From assembly GCA_963575745.1 (NCBI GenBank), contig CAUYUJ010014260.1, positions 138,501-202,500 on the forward strand: a stretch of DNA of 64,000 bases, written 5' to 3'. Source of the DNA: Prorocentrum cordatum (lineage: Eukaryota; Sar; Dinophyceae; Prorocentrales; Prorocentraceae). Made by a program: the position numbers and the translations under genes. Shown here one piece after another: positions 40,051 through 51,550 of this stretch (positions are counted from its first letter, which is position 1; each line of letters opens with the position of its first letter). Below the pieces are notes generated by a model that worked only from the letters and a program-made list of their open reading frames with translations, was not told the DNA's origin and ran no database searches.

Positions 40051-41892
40051 TTAGCCTGGCGAAGGACCCAACCATATGCAGCTGCGAGTACCGCAAGGAT
40101 ACCAGTGTCAAGCTCCCCCCGACCTTCGGTGGAGATCCCTATGGGGCCACGAAGCGTGTGAGGGGTGTGCCGAATTTGGTGTTGGGGAGTGCCGAAATGG
40201 GTGGTGGGGAGGCATGCGAACCCTGCCACTGGGGCCTTCGGTGGAGCTCCCTATGGGGCCACGAAACGTGTGAGGGGTGTGCCGAAATGGGTGGTGGGGA
40301 GCATTCCGAACCCTGCACTGGGCCTTCGGTGGAGCCCCCTATGGTGCCACGAAAACGTGTGAAGGCGTGTGCCAAATGGGTGTGGGGAGGCGGGCGGCAA
40401 TGCGAAACCCTGCCACGCCGGGCCTTCGGTGGGAGCTTCTGGAGCTCCCTATGGGGCCACGAAAGCGTGTGAGGGGTGTGCCGAATTGGGTGTGGCTGAC
40501 GCATGCGGGCGGCAGCACTGGGGCCTTCGGTGGAGCTCCCTATGGGGCCACGAAACGTGTGAAGGGGTGTGCCAGAATGGGGGGTGGAACCGCATGCGGG
40601 CGCAGCCAATGGGACCTTCGGTGGAGCTCCCTATGGGGCCACGAAACGTGTGAGGGGTGTGGCCGGCAAACAATGTGGTGGATGTGGGAAGCATTGCGAC
40701 CCTGCCACTGGGGCTTCGGTGGGCTCCCTATGGGGCCACGAAGCGTGTGAGGGGTGTGCCGAATTGGGTGTGCGGGACGCATGCGGGCGGCAGCACTGGG
40801 GCCTTCGGTGGGGCTTCCTATGGGGCCACGAAGCGTGTGAGGAGTGTGCCGAATTGGGTGTGCGGGACGCATGCGGGCGGCAGCACTGGGGCCTTCGGTG
40901 GGGCTCCCTATGGGGCCACGAAACGTGTGAGGGGTGTGCCGAATTGGGTGTGCGGGACGCATGCGGGCGGCAGCACTGGGGCCTTCGGAGTGGCTCCCTA
41001 TGGGGCCACGAAGCGGGGCAACGAAGCGTTGTGATGGGTGTGCCGCAAATGGGTGGTGGGGAAGCAATGCGAACACTGCCACTGGGGCCTTGGGTGGAGC
41101 TCCCATGGGGCCACGAACCTTGTGAGGGGTGCGCCAACATGGGGCGGGGCCGCCATGCAAACCCTGCCACTGGGGCCTCGGGTGGAGCTCCCCATGGGGC
41201 TACGAGCCGTGTGAGGGATGCGCCAACATGGGGCTGGGCCGCCATGCGAATCCTGCCACTGGGTCTTTCGGTAGAGCTCCCTGTGGGGCCACGAACCGTG
41301 TGAAGCGTGTCCGAAATGGTGTGGGGAGGCATGCGAACCTGCCACTGGGCTCCGGAGGCGCTCCCTATGGGGGCCACGAAGCGTGGTGAAGGGTGTGCCG
41401 AAATGGGTGCTGGGAGGCAGCGAACTGGCCTGGGGGCCCATTCGTGGAGCCCCTATGGGGCCACGAAACGTGTGAGGGGTGTGCCCGAATGGGTGTGGGG
41501 AGGCCATGCGACCTGCCACTGGGGCCTTTCGGTGGAGCTCCCTATGGGCCACGAAGCGTGTGAGGGGGTGCCGAAATGGGTGGTGTGGGAGGCATGCGAC
41601 AACCTGGCCGCTGTGGCTTCGGTGGGAGCTCCCTATGGGGCCACGAACGTGGTGATGGGTTGCCGATATGGGTGGTGGGGAGGCATTGCAAAAAAAAAAA
41701 AAAAAAACCCTGCCACTGGGGCCTTCGGTGGAGCTCCCTATGGGGCCACGAAACGTGTGAGGGGTGTGCCGAAATGGGTGGTGGGGAGGCATGCGAACAC
41801 TAAGAGGGAGGAGGGGGAGGAGGAGAAGAAGAGGAACGCGGGGCACCGTCTCTTCAAAACGAGGACCCAACACCACAGGATGGTTGGGGAAA
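40051..41892 (+). repeat. Satellite cassette C
   Basis: Header GGCGAAGGACCCAACCATATG near 40058, followed by GCAAGGATACC and units of about 88-90 bp with CCTTCGGTGGAGCTCCCTATG, ACGAAACGTGTGAGG and GCCGAAATGGGTGGTGGGG. Mixed subfamilies (GGGACGCATGCGGGCGG versus GGGAGGCATGCGAACCC) are interleaved and many small indels occur around 41300-41680. Footer: GGAGG tract, ACCGTCTCTTCAAAACGAGG, then GATGGTTGGG near 41879-41888. A run of 17 A lies near 41691-41707. Confidence 0.85.
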
Positions 41893-42060
41893 AAAAACCT
41901 TCCAAAACACCTTCCAACAACCTCCCAGAAGCCTTCCACAAGAAAAAAACCAAACATCTTCCAAACAAATGTTTGAAAATCTTCCGAACACCTTCCAAAA
42001 ACCATAGAAAAACCTTCAACAACCTTCGTGACGAGGCTTTTTGGAAGGTGTGTTGGAGAC
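41893..42060. repeat. CCTTCCAA-type minisatellite
   Basis: AACCTTCCAAAACACC and AACAACCTTC units directly after the footer of cassette C. Confidence 0.65.
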
Positions 42061-43017
42061 GGACGCGGTTGAGTACTTAGTGTTGTGTTGGACGCGGAGG
42101 CACGGCGGGCGGGTGGCGGGGGGCGGGCGGCGGGCGGGCGGGCGGCGGGCGGGCGGATCGGGATTCCAGTAGAACTCCTACGTATTCTGTCTTGAAGCGG
42201 GATGCCACTGAGTACTAGGTGTCGCGTTGGAGACGGGAGCCGTTGAGTACCGGGCGTTGCGTTGCACGCGGACGCTGATGAGTGCTGGGCGTTGTGTTGG
42301 ACGCGGAAGCACGGCGAGCGGGCGGGAGTAAAGTGGGATTCCTCTGGCCCTAACGGGCGGGTCGGGTCGGGCGGGCGGGACATTACAATAGGATGCATGT
42401 GCGAGTGGACACGCGAGAACCCTCGCGGGTCGGGTCGGGACGGGACGGGTCGGGCAGACCCTAACGGGCGTGTCGGGCTGGGTCGGGTCGGACCCTAACG
42501 GGCGGGTCGGGGCGGGCGGGCGGGACAATAAAGCATGATGCATTCGCGAATGGGCACGCGGGAACTCTAACGTGTTGGGTCGGGACGGGACGGGTCAGGT
42601 TGGGCGGACCCTAACGGTCGGGTCGGGTCGGGTCGGGCGAACCCTAACCGGCGGGTCAGGTCGGGGCGGGTCGGACCCTAACGGGCGGGTTGGGTCGGGC
42701 GGGCGGGACATTAAAACAGGATGCATGTGCGAATGGACACGCGAGAACCCTCGCGGGTCGGGTCGGGACGGGACGGGTCGGGTCGGGCGGAACCTAACGG
42801 GCGGGTCGGGTCGCGTCGGGCCGAACCCTAACGGCCAGGTCAGGGCGGGTCGGCGGGACATTCAAATCTGATGCATGTGCGAGTGGGCACACGGGAACCC
42901 TAACGGGTCGGGTCGGGACGGTACGGGTCAGGTTGGGCGGACCCTAACGAGCGGGTCGGGTCGCGCCGGGCGGACCCTAAAGGGGGGGGTCGGGTCGGGC
43001 CGGCGGGACATCAAATT
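42061..43017. repeat. CGGGT / CCCTAACGGG arrays
   Basis: Opens with GCGGGCGG units (about 42105-42155), then a composite repeat in which CGGGTCGGGT runs alternate with GGACCCTAACGGGCGG and with GGACATTAAAA, ATGATGCATGTGCGA and GGACACGCGAGAACC blocks. The ~170-180-bp composite recurs about five times. CCCTAAC here is part of the unit and not a telomere repeat. Confidence 0.82.
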
Positions 43018-44797
43018 AGACTGGCGAAGGACCCAACCATATGCAGCTGCGATTACCGCAAGGATACCAATGTCAAGCTCCCCCCGACCTTCGGTGGAGA
43101 TCCCTATGGGGCCACGAAACGTGTGAGGGGTGTGCCGAAATGGGTGTTGGGGAGTGCCGAAATGGGTGGTGGGGAGGCATGCGAACCCTGCCACTGGGGC
43201 CTTGGGTGGAGCTCCCTATGGGGCCACGAAACGTGTGAGGGGTGTGCCGAAATGGGTGGTGGGGAGGCATGCAAACCCTGCCGCTGGGGCCTTCGGTGGA
43301 GCTCCCTATGGGGCCACGAAACGTGTGAGGGGTGTGCCGAGATGGGTGGTGGGGAGGCATGCGAACCCTGCCACTGGGGCCTTCGGTGGAGCTCCCTATG
43401 GGGCCACGAAACGTGTGAGGGTGCCGAAATGGGTGTGGGGGCATGCGAACCCTGCCACTGGGGCCTTCGGGAGCTCCCTATGGGGCCGGCCGAGCGCGAA
43501 CCCTGCCACTGGAGGGTGGAGGGTGTGAGCCCATGCCCCTGCCACTGGGGCCTTCGGTGGAGCTCCCTATGGGGCCACGAAACGTGTGAGGGGTGTGCCG
43601 AAATGGGTGGTGGGGAGGCATGCGGAACCCTGCCACTGGGGCCTTCGGTGGAGCTCCCTATGGGGCCACGAAACGTGTGAGGGGTGTGCCGAAATGGGTG
43701 GTGGGGAGGCATGCGAACCCTGCCACTGGGGCCTTCGGTGGAGCTCCCTATGGGGCCACGAAACGTGTGAGGGGTGTGCCGAAATGGGTGGTGGGGAGGC
43801 ATGCGACCCTGCCACTGGGGCCTTCGGTGGAGCTCCCTATGGGGCCACGAAACGTGTGAGGGGTGTGCCGAAATGGGTGGTGGGGAGGCATGCGAACCCT
43901 GCCACTGGGGCCTTCGGTGGAGCTCCCTATGGGGCCACGAAACGTGTGAGGGGTGTGCCGAAATGGGTGGTGGGGAGGCATGCGAACCCTGCCACTGGGG
44001 CCTTCGGTGGAGCTCCCTATGGGGCCACGAAACGTGTGAGGGGTGTGCCGAATGGGTGGTGGGGAGGCATGCGAACGCAGCCACTGGGGCCTTCGGTGGA
44101 GCTCCCTATGGGGCCACGAAACGTGTGAGGGGTGTGCCGAAATGGGTGGTGGGGAGGCATGCGAACCCTGCCACTGGGGCCTTCGGTGGAGCTCCCTATG
44201 GGGCCACGAAACGTGTGAGGGGTGTGCCGAAATGGGTGGTGGGGAGGCATGCGAACCCTGCCACTGGGGCCTTCGGTGGAGCTCCCTATGGGGCCACGAA
44301 ACGTGTGAGGGGTGTGCCGAAATGGGTGGTGGGGAGGCATGCGAACCCTGCCACTGGGGCCTTCGGTGGAGCTCCCTATGGGGCCACGAAACGTGTGAGG
44401 GGTGTGCCGAAATGGGTGGTGGGGAGGCATGCGAACCAGCCACTGGGGCCTTCGGTGGAGCTCCCTATGGGGCCACGAAACGTGTGAGGGGTGTGCCGAA
44501 ATGGGTGGTGGGGAGGCATGCGAACCCTGCCACTGGGGCCTTCGGTGGAGCTCCCTATGGGGCCACGAAACGTGTGAGGGGTGTGCCGAGATGGGTGGTG
44601 GGGAGGCATGCGAACCCTGCCACTGGGGCCTTCGGTGGAGCTCCCTATGGGGCCACGAAACGTGTGAGGGGTGTGCCGAGATGGGTGGTGGGGAGGCATG
44701 CGAACCCTAAGAGGGAGGAGGGCGAGGAGGATGAGGAGAGGAACGCGGGGCACCGTCTCTTCAAAACGAGGACCCAACACCACAGGATGGTTGGGAA
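43018..44797 (+). repeat. Satellite cassette D (homogeneous 90-bp units)
   Basis: Header near 43022 (CTGGCGAAGGACCCAACCAT), then about 17-18 units of 90 bp, nearly identical in the right half, with three shortened units at about 43410-43550. Footer: GAGGGAGGAGGG, ACCGTCTCTTCAAAACGAGG and GATGGTTGGG ending near 44797. Ninety bases are 30 codons, so long frames stay open on both strands; plus-strand units read PATGAFGGAPYGATK, minus-strand units GPIGSSTEGPSGRV. Simultaneous openness on both strands is a property of the unit, not evidence for a protein. Confidence 0.9.
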
Positions 44798-45419
44798 ATA
44801 TGACCTATGCGCGAGTGGACACGCAAGAACCCAAACGGGCCGGGTCGGGACGGGACGGGTCGGGCGGACCCTAACGGGCGGGTCGGGTCGAGTCGGGTCG
44901 GACCCTAACGGGCGGGTCGGGTCGGGCGGGCGGGACATTAAAGTATGATGCATGTGCGAATGGGCATGCGGGAACCCTCACGTGTGGGGTTGACGAGGCG
45001 GGTCGGGTCGGGCGGACCCTATCGGGCGGATCGGGCCGGGTCGGGCCGGACCCTAACGGCCGGGTCAGAGCGGGTCGGCGGGACGTTAAAATATGACGCA
45101 TGTGCGAATGGACACGCAAGAACCCTAACGGGCCGGGTCGGGACGGGTCGGGCGGACCCTAACGGGCGGGTCGGGCCAGGTCAGGTTGGACCCTAACGGG
45201 AGGGTCGGGTCGGGTCGGTGGGACATCAAAATATGATGCATTCGCGAATGGACACGCGAGAACTCTAACGGGTCGGGTCGGGTCGGAACGGGGCGGGACG
45301 GGTCGGGCGGGCCCGAACTGGCGGGTCGGGTCGGGTCGGGCCGGCCCCAACGGCCCAACGGGCGGGTCGGGTCGGGTCGGGAGGACCCTAAAGGGTGGGT
45401 CGGGTCGGGCGGGCGGCCT
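44798..45419. repeat. CGGGT / CCCTAACGGG array, second block
   Basis: Same composite as 42.3-43.0 kb: CGGGTCGGGT runs, GGACCCTAACGGG, GGACATTAAAGTATGATGCAT and GGACACGCAAGAACCC blocks. The two blocks flank cassette D on both sides. Confidence 0.82.
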
Positions 45420-45670
45420 GAGGGGGTAAGCCTAGGGTGTGCCTGAGGGAACGGCCTAGGAGTAGACCTAGGTCAGCCTAGAGGGAAGCCCTAGGGGTAG
45501 GCCTGGGGTGTGCCTGAGGGAACGGCCTAGGCGTAGGCCTAGGGTAGACCTAGGGGGAAGGCCTAGGCGCAGCCTAGGGTAGGCCTAGGGGAAGGCCTAG
45601 GGGTAGGCCTAGGGGGTAGGCCTAGGGGTGGGCCTAGGGTAGGCCTAGAGTAGGCCTAGGGGGTAGGCCG
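45420..45670. repeat. GCCTAGGGGTA-type minisatellite
   Basis: Repeats of GGCCTAGGG with GTA, GAA and GC spacers, 11-15 bp long; rich in the palindrome CCTAGG. Confidence 0.88.
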
Positions 45671-45749
45671 AGCGGGATATTAAAGTATGTTGCATTCGCG
45701 AATGGACACGCGAGAACTCCAACGGGTCGGGTCGGAACGGGGCGGGTCG
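45671..45749. other. Short CGGGT-type spacer
   Basis: A single copy of the GATATTAAAGTATG, GGACACGCGAGAAC and CGGGTCGG blocks. Confidence 0.6.
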
Positions 45750-46320
45750 GGCTCCACCGAAGGCCCCAGTGGCAAGCTTTGCATGCGCCCTCGCGACCGA
45801 TTTCGGCACAACCTTCACACGGCTCGTGGCCCCAAAGGGAGATCCACCGAAGGCCCCAGTGGCAAAGTTTACATGGGCCCCCGCGACTCATTTCGGCACG
45901 CACCTCACACGGTTCGTGGCCCGATGGGGAGCTCCACCGAAGGCCCCAGTGGCAGGGTTCACATGCGTCCCCACGATTCAATTCAACACACCCCTCGTTT
46001 CGTTGCGCCATCGGGAGCTTCACAGAAGGCCCCAATGGCAGGGTTCACATGCGTCCCCGCGACTCATTTCGGCACACCCTTCACACGGTTCGTGGCCCCA
46101 TGGGGAGCTCCACCAAAGGCCCCATTGGCAAGGTTGACATGCGTCCCCGTGGTTCATGTCGTCACAACCTCACACGGTTCGTGGCCCCAAAAGGAGCCTC
46201 ACCGAAAACCCCAATGGCAAAATTTATATTCGTCCCCACGATTCATGTCGTAATCCTCTCACACGGCTCGTGGCACCATAGGGAGCTCCACCGGAACGCC
46301 CCAATGGCAGGGTTACAAGG
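45750..46320 (-). repeat. Satellite array E, inverted and diverged
   Basis: About six to seven units of about 85-90 bp that are the reverse complement of the cassette units (GGGAGCTCCACCGAAGGCCC, CCACGAATGTGTCG-like and TTCGTGGCCCC blocks). Divergence is high and neither header nor footer is seen, so this is an old, oppositely oriented relative. Confidence 0.75.
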
Positions 46321-46564
46321 AGAGAGGAGAATGAGCTGGGAAGAAAATAAAGACAAAACGGCTGCGCACGGGGCATCAATTCGCTTGTCCACGGGGGGGG
46401 GGGGGCGGGCCCTGGTGCTCAGTCCACCCGCTTGAAGCTGCCGCAAAAAGTAGTCAAGATCAGAGGTGGGGGGCGGGGGCTCGCGCCGATCGGCGAAACA
46501 AGACATGAAAATCAATTACCTCTCGACGGCTCAATGGGGCCTGACTTCGGCATGTACACGCACA
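46321..46564. other. Unassigned spacer
   Basis: Contains a 12-base G-run near 46389-46401. No gene seen. Confidence 0.35.
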
Positions 46565-46860
46565 CCGTACGCACTCCACGCCTACCAAAGGCCTAGACGA
46601 CCCAAGGCGGGCCCAACCCTACCCAAGGCCCACCTAAAGCAAACACAAGGCCAACCCAGGGACTGCCCAATGCCTGCCCACGAGCCCACCGAAGGCTTAC
46701 CCCAAGCCCACCAAAGGCCAGCCCGACGGCCCACCCAATGCCTGACCCAAGCCTACCTGACGGACTGTCAAGACCATATACGTGTCCTACCCAGCGAAGC
46801 CATATACTACCTGACGGACTGTCAAGACCATATATTGTCAAGACCACCCGGCGAAGCCAA
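46565..46860. repeat. CCCAAGGCCCACC-type repeats and a doubled 28-bp block
   Basis: Loose GCCCACCNAAGGC and CCCAAGCC motifs to about 46750, then CTACCTGACGGACTGTCAAG (continuing ACCATATA) at about 46753-46780 and again at 46809-46836. A third partial copy (TGTCAAGACCACC) follows. Confidence 0.7.
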
Positions 46861-46984
46861 GACCTTGCCAGTTTCTACGCATAGCCAACCACATCTGAAC
46901 ACCAAGACGAATGTGAGCACCCAAATGCGTGTGACCACCGTGCCCGCACTCGTCGTACAACCGCCATGAACTAGGGCTCCCAAC

Positions 46985-47020
46985 TTCGCGCTTCGCGCTG
47001 CGCGCTGCGCGAAGCGCGAA
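46985..47020. other. Perfect 14-bp GC-rich hairpin
   Basis: TTCGCGCTTCGCGC (46985-46998), loop TGCGCGCT (46999-47006), GCGCGAAGCGCGAA (47007-47020). A smaller hairpin GCGCGAA-TAAC-TTCGCGC overlaps its right arm, and this smaller form is repeated near 47105-47125. A GGA patch (about 47057-47095) lies between. Confidence 0.85.
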
Positions 47021-47130
47021 TAACTTCGCGCTCTCGCGCCGCCCTCCCAAAGGGAGAATAGGAGGACGAGGAGGAGGGGGAGAAGGAACGAGGACCGCGA
47101 AGCGCGAAGCGCGAATAACTTCGCGCCCTC

Positions 47131-47560
47131 GAGGGAGCCCTTGCATGAACATTTGACAACGATGGGCTGTCCTGGGGAATTCGACGCTGCGCCCACAGTC
47201 GTCGTGCAAACGCCGCGCCAAATTTGACACCTCTGGGCTGCCTCAAAGGGTTGAGCGGTGCGCGCCAAACAAACCGACAACGATATGTCCGATCCGACGG
47301 TCTCCCAACTCTCGCAGCGACGGCGGGGACTGATATTAGAAGGCAGAAATATCAATAGCAATTTGAGCAACAATTCGGCCGCCTTTAAACAATCTTTTCA
47401 GCAGATCGGTAATCTCGCACCACCGTCCGCTCTTGGGATCCTCGATGTTTGGAGCTCATTACGTGATGAAACACAAAGGCCAGATGAAGATGACTCCAGA
47501 AATTATTGGGTGTCCTCGTAATTGATTTTCTTCACTGACGTTTTGGCCGTCCCGCTTGCG
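47131..47560. other. Unassigned sequence
   Basis: No recognised gene. A plus-strand frame from 47258 of 87 codons has a normal composition but no family motif. Confidence 0.3.
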
Positions 47561-48135
47561 CGAACGGCGTGCTTCATCCACCAGCAACGACTGAAGCAGG
47601 CAAAGACAGCTTTCTGCAGACTGCGGCGATCGAGGAAGCCCATCCCAGAATGGCCAGCTGGCCCTTCCGCAGAAGGGCAACCAATGCCGCACATAAGACG
47701 GCCAGAGCCACAACGTGCGACCTAAGGCCCGAAACAGGGTGAGGCGAGGCCGAAGAACTCATGCTTCAGACACCTGCCTTCCTGTTCGCAGAAGTGCAGC
47801 CAAGCACTGGCAGTCTTCTTCTCGACAACGAAGTGCTTCATCCACCAGAAACGACTAAAGCAGGCAAAGACGGCTCTCTGCAGACTGCGGCGATCGAGGG
47901 AGCCCGTCCCAGAATGGCCAGCTGTACGCCTTTCGCAGAGGAGCAACCAATGCCACACAAAAGACAGCCAGAGCCTCAACATGCAACCCAAGACCCGAAA
48001 AGGGTGAGGCGAGGCCGAACAACTCATGCTTCAGACACCTGCCTGTCTACCCGCAGAAGAGCAGTCAAGCACTGCCATTCTTCTTCTCGACACTGCCTGA
48101 AGCCCGCAAAGACTGGCAGTTCGACCTCGACTGGT
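47561..48135. repeat. ~264-bp tandem repeat, about 2.2 copies
   Basis: GTGCTTCATCCACCAG starts near 47569 and 47833, and both copies continue through CAGACTGCGGCGATCGAGG, CCAGAATGGCCAGCTG and GGGTGAGGCGAGGCCGAA to CATGCTTCAGACACCTGCC. A third, truncated copy starts near 48027. Confidence 0.85.
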
Positions 48136-48239
48136 TGTAGTTGAAATCAGTTCAAGCGTGGGGCAAAATTACCGCTGTCGTTTGGGGCGGGGCACTACGG
48201 ACAGCACGAAAAGGTTGTCTACGAATGCCGACGCCTCGT
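48136..48239. other. Short spacer
   Basis: No feature recognised. Confidence 0.3.
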
Positions 48240-48680
48240 CTAAGGCTAGACATTCTTGGGTGTCCTCTTGGGGCCCTTTTGAGCCACTTCGCGGCCTCTC
48301 ACGCCGTCCTGGGACCCTTTTGGGGCGTCTTCAAGGGCTTTGGCTGTCGTGCGGCCTTGTTGAGGCCCTCTTGGAGGGCTCTAGGGGCCCTCATGGAACT
48401 TTCTTGAAACCATTTGGGACCTTCTGGGCCTTCTTGGGGCCGTCTTGGAACGCCCTTGGGCCGTCTTGGGACACTCTTGGGCCTTCCTGGAACCCTCTTT
48501 TGGGCTGTCTTGTCCGTCGGGAGCATGAAAAAGCCAGAACACGGGAAACTGTCGACAACCTTTGGAGTACCTGATTGTTTGCATCTTATGGGTCCTCGTG
48601 GATTTCCTTTTGAGGGCCTCTTGGCCGTCTTGAGGCCCTGGGCCATCTGGGGACGCTCTTTTCGGTTTTGATCCAGGCGC
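48240..48680 (+). repeat. CTTGGGG-type repeats
   Basis: Degenerate CTCTTGG, CGTCTTGGG and CCTTCTTGGGGCC motifs at about 10-20 base spacing, plus orientation. A non-repetitive insert lies at about 48508-48590. Confidence 0.65.
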
Positions 48681-49442
48681 TGCTGCGGGTTTCAGACGAC
48701 GAGTGTCGCCTAATTGTAGCAAGCTGGTGCAAGTGCCAACATGAGGAGCACACGCAGGTGCGTGCCCTCGGGTCCTAATGCTACCATCTTGCCACAACCG
48801 CGCGCCCTGGCGAGCCCAGAATTGTAACACGGAGACATGCTGAAGCCAAGCATCAACGGCTGCGTTTCTGCCACAAACACCTCACCGGGGAACCTCGGCC
48901 GGAAGTGGAAACACTTGAGGCCAAGCAATGGAGGTGAAGGCGGTGATGCTCCCAAGCTAATGCGAACGCACCGCTTAAAAGACTGAAGGTATCACCACAG
49001 GGAGAGAAGGGGAGAGAAGCACGCTCAGGGGTGCAGGAGAAAGGTCGAAAGGAGCGCAGCAGATAATATAATGTAGATGCCCACAGACGCCAAACAATCA
49101 TGTCCGCATTCTGAAGCCAGGCTTTTGGCCAGCACGAGCATTTGAAGCTCACTACTGCATCAAGTGACATGCGATCGCGGATCCAGGATGATCTGGACGA
49201 CCTGCATTCAAACTTAGCCGATCTACGTCTCCCGAGAAGGGAAACATTCAACACCCTGAGTCGTGTCGTGAAGAATCGCGAAGTATAGACAAAGAAGGAG
49301 CTTGCCCAACGATAAGCCTCAACCGAACAATACCGCGGCAACAATGAGAAATGCCGCATTCTGCCGGGATGACAGGGCGGCTTGCAACGGGCTTCTTGGC
49401 AGACAGAGCCTCTAGCCAAGGGCGCAACTCTTGCCACCCTCT
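48681..49442. other. Unassigned sequence
   Basis: No recognised gene. A short plus-strand frame at about 49169-49287 (SRIQDDLDDLHSNLADLRLP and onward) has a coiled-coil-like pattern but is under 40 codons. A 198-codon minus-strand frame (48853-49446) shows no family motif. Confidence 0.3.
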
Positions 49443-49463
49443 GCACGAGAGAGAAAAAGAGAA

Positions 49464-49495
<32 letters not shown>

Positions 49496-49553
49496 GGAGG
49501 GAGAGAACCCAGAAAGAGAGAGAGAGAGAGTTGTATATAGAGACAGAGAAAGA
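49443..49553. repeat. GA dinucleotide tract
   Basis: GAGAGA with AAAGA and GGGAG interruptions over about 110 bases. Confidence 0.88.
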
Positions 49554-50210
49554 TACACGGACTGGTGGATCACCGATGGGGCGCGACGAAGGCCGAGAAC
49601 CGACTGACTGGTCTGGTTGTGCAACCCGGAGTCGACAGAGCAAGCTCGCGGATGCCTGCAGGTCCTGTCGCAAAGGACGATGGAACTCTTCAACAATCAG
49701 CAGGTCACTGCGACGCGCAGCCGACGGCTGGAGAGGAGGTTCCGGCATCCCCTTCGAGGTTCGAAGCTCGACGGTATGCATCCTTTTGACCCTGCGACTG
49801 AGGGCGAAAGCCGTGCGCGAAACGTCTAGAACGCGCGCGAAGCGAGCGATGGTCCTAACAAGCATGTGTCAGCAATCAAATTACTAGTCATCATCCTCGC
49901 CAGTGTCTTTATACACCTCCACCTCTTACTCACTACGCCTCCTCCCTTCTCCTCCCTCCTCCTCCTCCTCCTCCTCTTTCTCAGTATCCTTCCTCCTCCG
50001 CCTCCAACCCCTTTCCTCGCCCCCCTCCTCTCGCTCTCCTGCATGCCCCCCTCTGCTCCGTGGTCCTCGCGAGTTAGTTTGTCATTTTCCTCCGCTGCTG
50101 CCGCCTCTTTCCACACCCCCGTGTCTCCCATGCCATCAGCATCCTGTTCCTTCTGTCCGCATCCTTTGCCATCCTCCCCTCCTCCTCCTTCGGGATGCTG
50201 GGGGGCACGG
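49554..50210. other. Unassigned sequence with a TCC-rich patch
   Basis: TCC/CTC enrichment at about 49930-50045. No gene recognised. Confidence 0.3.
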
Positions 50211-50935
50211 TCGGGAATCGCAAATACCTTTTTGTGGAGAAGGGCCCGAAAGCCATCTCGAGGCGTCTTGGAGGCAGCTTTGAAGCCCTTTGGGTCTCTT
50301 GGGTGCCCAAATATTTGAACCCTCTTGTGGGCCTCGTGGGGGCATCTCGGCGCATTTTGGGGGGGCCTCTTGGAGGCCTCTTGGGGGCCTGTTGGCGGCA
50401 TCGGGGGCAATCTTGGGACGGCGGGCTCAAACTGTCAGCTCGGATTCCTTCTCTCTAGCTCCTTTTGGAGCTCCCTTGGGGCCCTCCCTCTTGGGGTGTC
50501 TTTGGTTTTTCTTGGGCCGTCTTGAAGCCCTGCTTGGACGTCTTGGGGCTCTCTCGAAGGTCTCTAGTGCCGTCCTGGGGCGAGGTTGGGGGCATATGTG
50601 GTCGTCTTGGACTGCGTTCAGGCCGAAAAATCTGACTATGCCAAACCTGTAGAAAGGCTGTTGTACGGGACTGGAAACATGTGTTGCCCTTGGATCGTTC
50701 TTGGGGCATCTTGGAAGCCTCTTAAGCCGTTTGGACCGCCTCGTGAACCGCCTGAGATTCCTCGAAACCGTGTTGAGAATGATTGGGGCTCTCTGCAATC
50801 GCCTTGACGGCGGTCTGATCGCTCTGGAAGCCGGTCTGCGGCCCCTAGGAGCGGGCCAGGCCCCCGGTCACCCCATCTGAGGTCGTGGTCCTGGCCTTGG
50901 GGCCCTCTGGAACCGCGTTGACGGCTGTCAGAGGT
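50211..50935 (+). repeat. CTTGGGG-type repeats, diverged
   Basis: CCTCTTGGGGGCC, CGTCTTGGAGG and CATCTTGG motifs in plus orientation, densest at 50260-50600. About 50610-50700 is less repetitive. Confidence 0.6.
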
Positions 50936-51239
50936 CGATCATGGGAATATTTTTGGGCTGTGGACCAAAAACCTCATAGACGTATCTTGGGGTCCTTTTG
51001 GGAATCTCTCCATAATGGTCGCAACCGTGCCGGATACTGGCCAACGGGTACCGGCCCATAACCGCGCCAACCGGCCCCGGCCACCGTACCAGACGACGCC
51101 GTACCAGCCGCGGCCACTGCACTGGACGATCACTGGACGATGCCGCACCGACCGTCCCCGAGTCTCCACTGCACCGGACGATACTGCACTGGCCGCGCCT
51201 GCCGCATACCAGACAATGCCGTACCGTGCCGCACACTGC
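50936..51239. repeat. GTACCGG/CACTGGACGAT-type degenerate repeats
   Basis: Motifs such as GCCGTACCAG, GCACTGGACGAT and GCCGCACC recur at irregular 15-30 base spacing (about 51025-51240). Confidence 0.55.
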
Positions 51240-51550
51240 CACCAACATGAAGGGCCCTGGGGGGCGCTGGGAAACCTTGGGGGGGGTACTGGGAAGCGCT
51301 GAAGGCCCCTGGGGGGTATTGCAAGGCACTCGGTACTGGACGGTACTGGGGGACCCCAGTGGGCACTGGGGGGCCCTGGAGGGTACTGGAGGGCGATGGG
51401 GGGCAATGGGGGGTATTGGGGAGCCCTCGGGGGTGCTGGGGGGTGCTCGTGTTACTTGGGGGGGTACTAGGGGGCACAGGGGGTTGCTGGGAAGTGCTGG
51501 GGGGCACTGGGGGGTACTAGGAAATACTGGGGGGTCCTGGGGTGGTGTGG
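51240..51550 (-). repeat. GGGGGTACTG-type ~10-bp repeat
   Basis: GGGGGGTACTGG and GGGGGCACTGG units at about 10-11 bp. Same family as 58190-58335 and, in the opposite orientation, 61945-62180. Confidence 0.82.

Noticed and set aside
42330-45420. CCCTAAC motifs suggesting interstitial telomere repeats
   Set aside because: They occur once per composite unit as CCCTAACGGG and never in tandem as TTTAGGG or similar.
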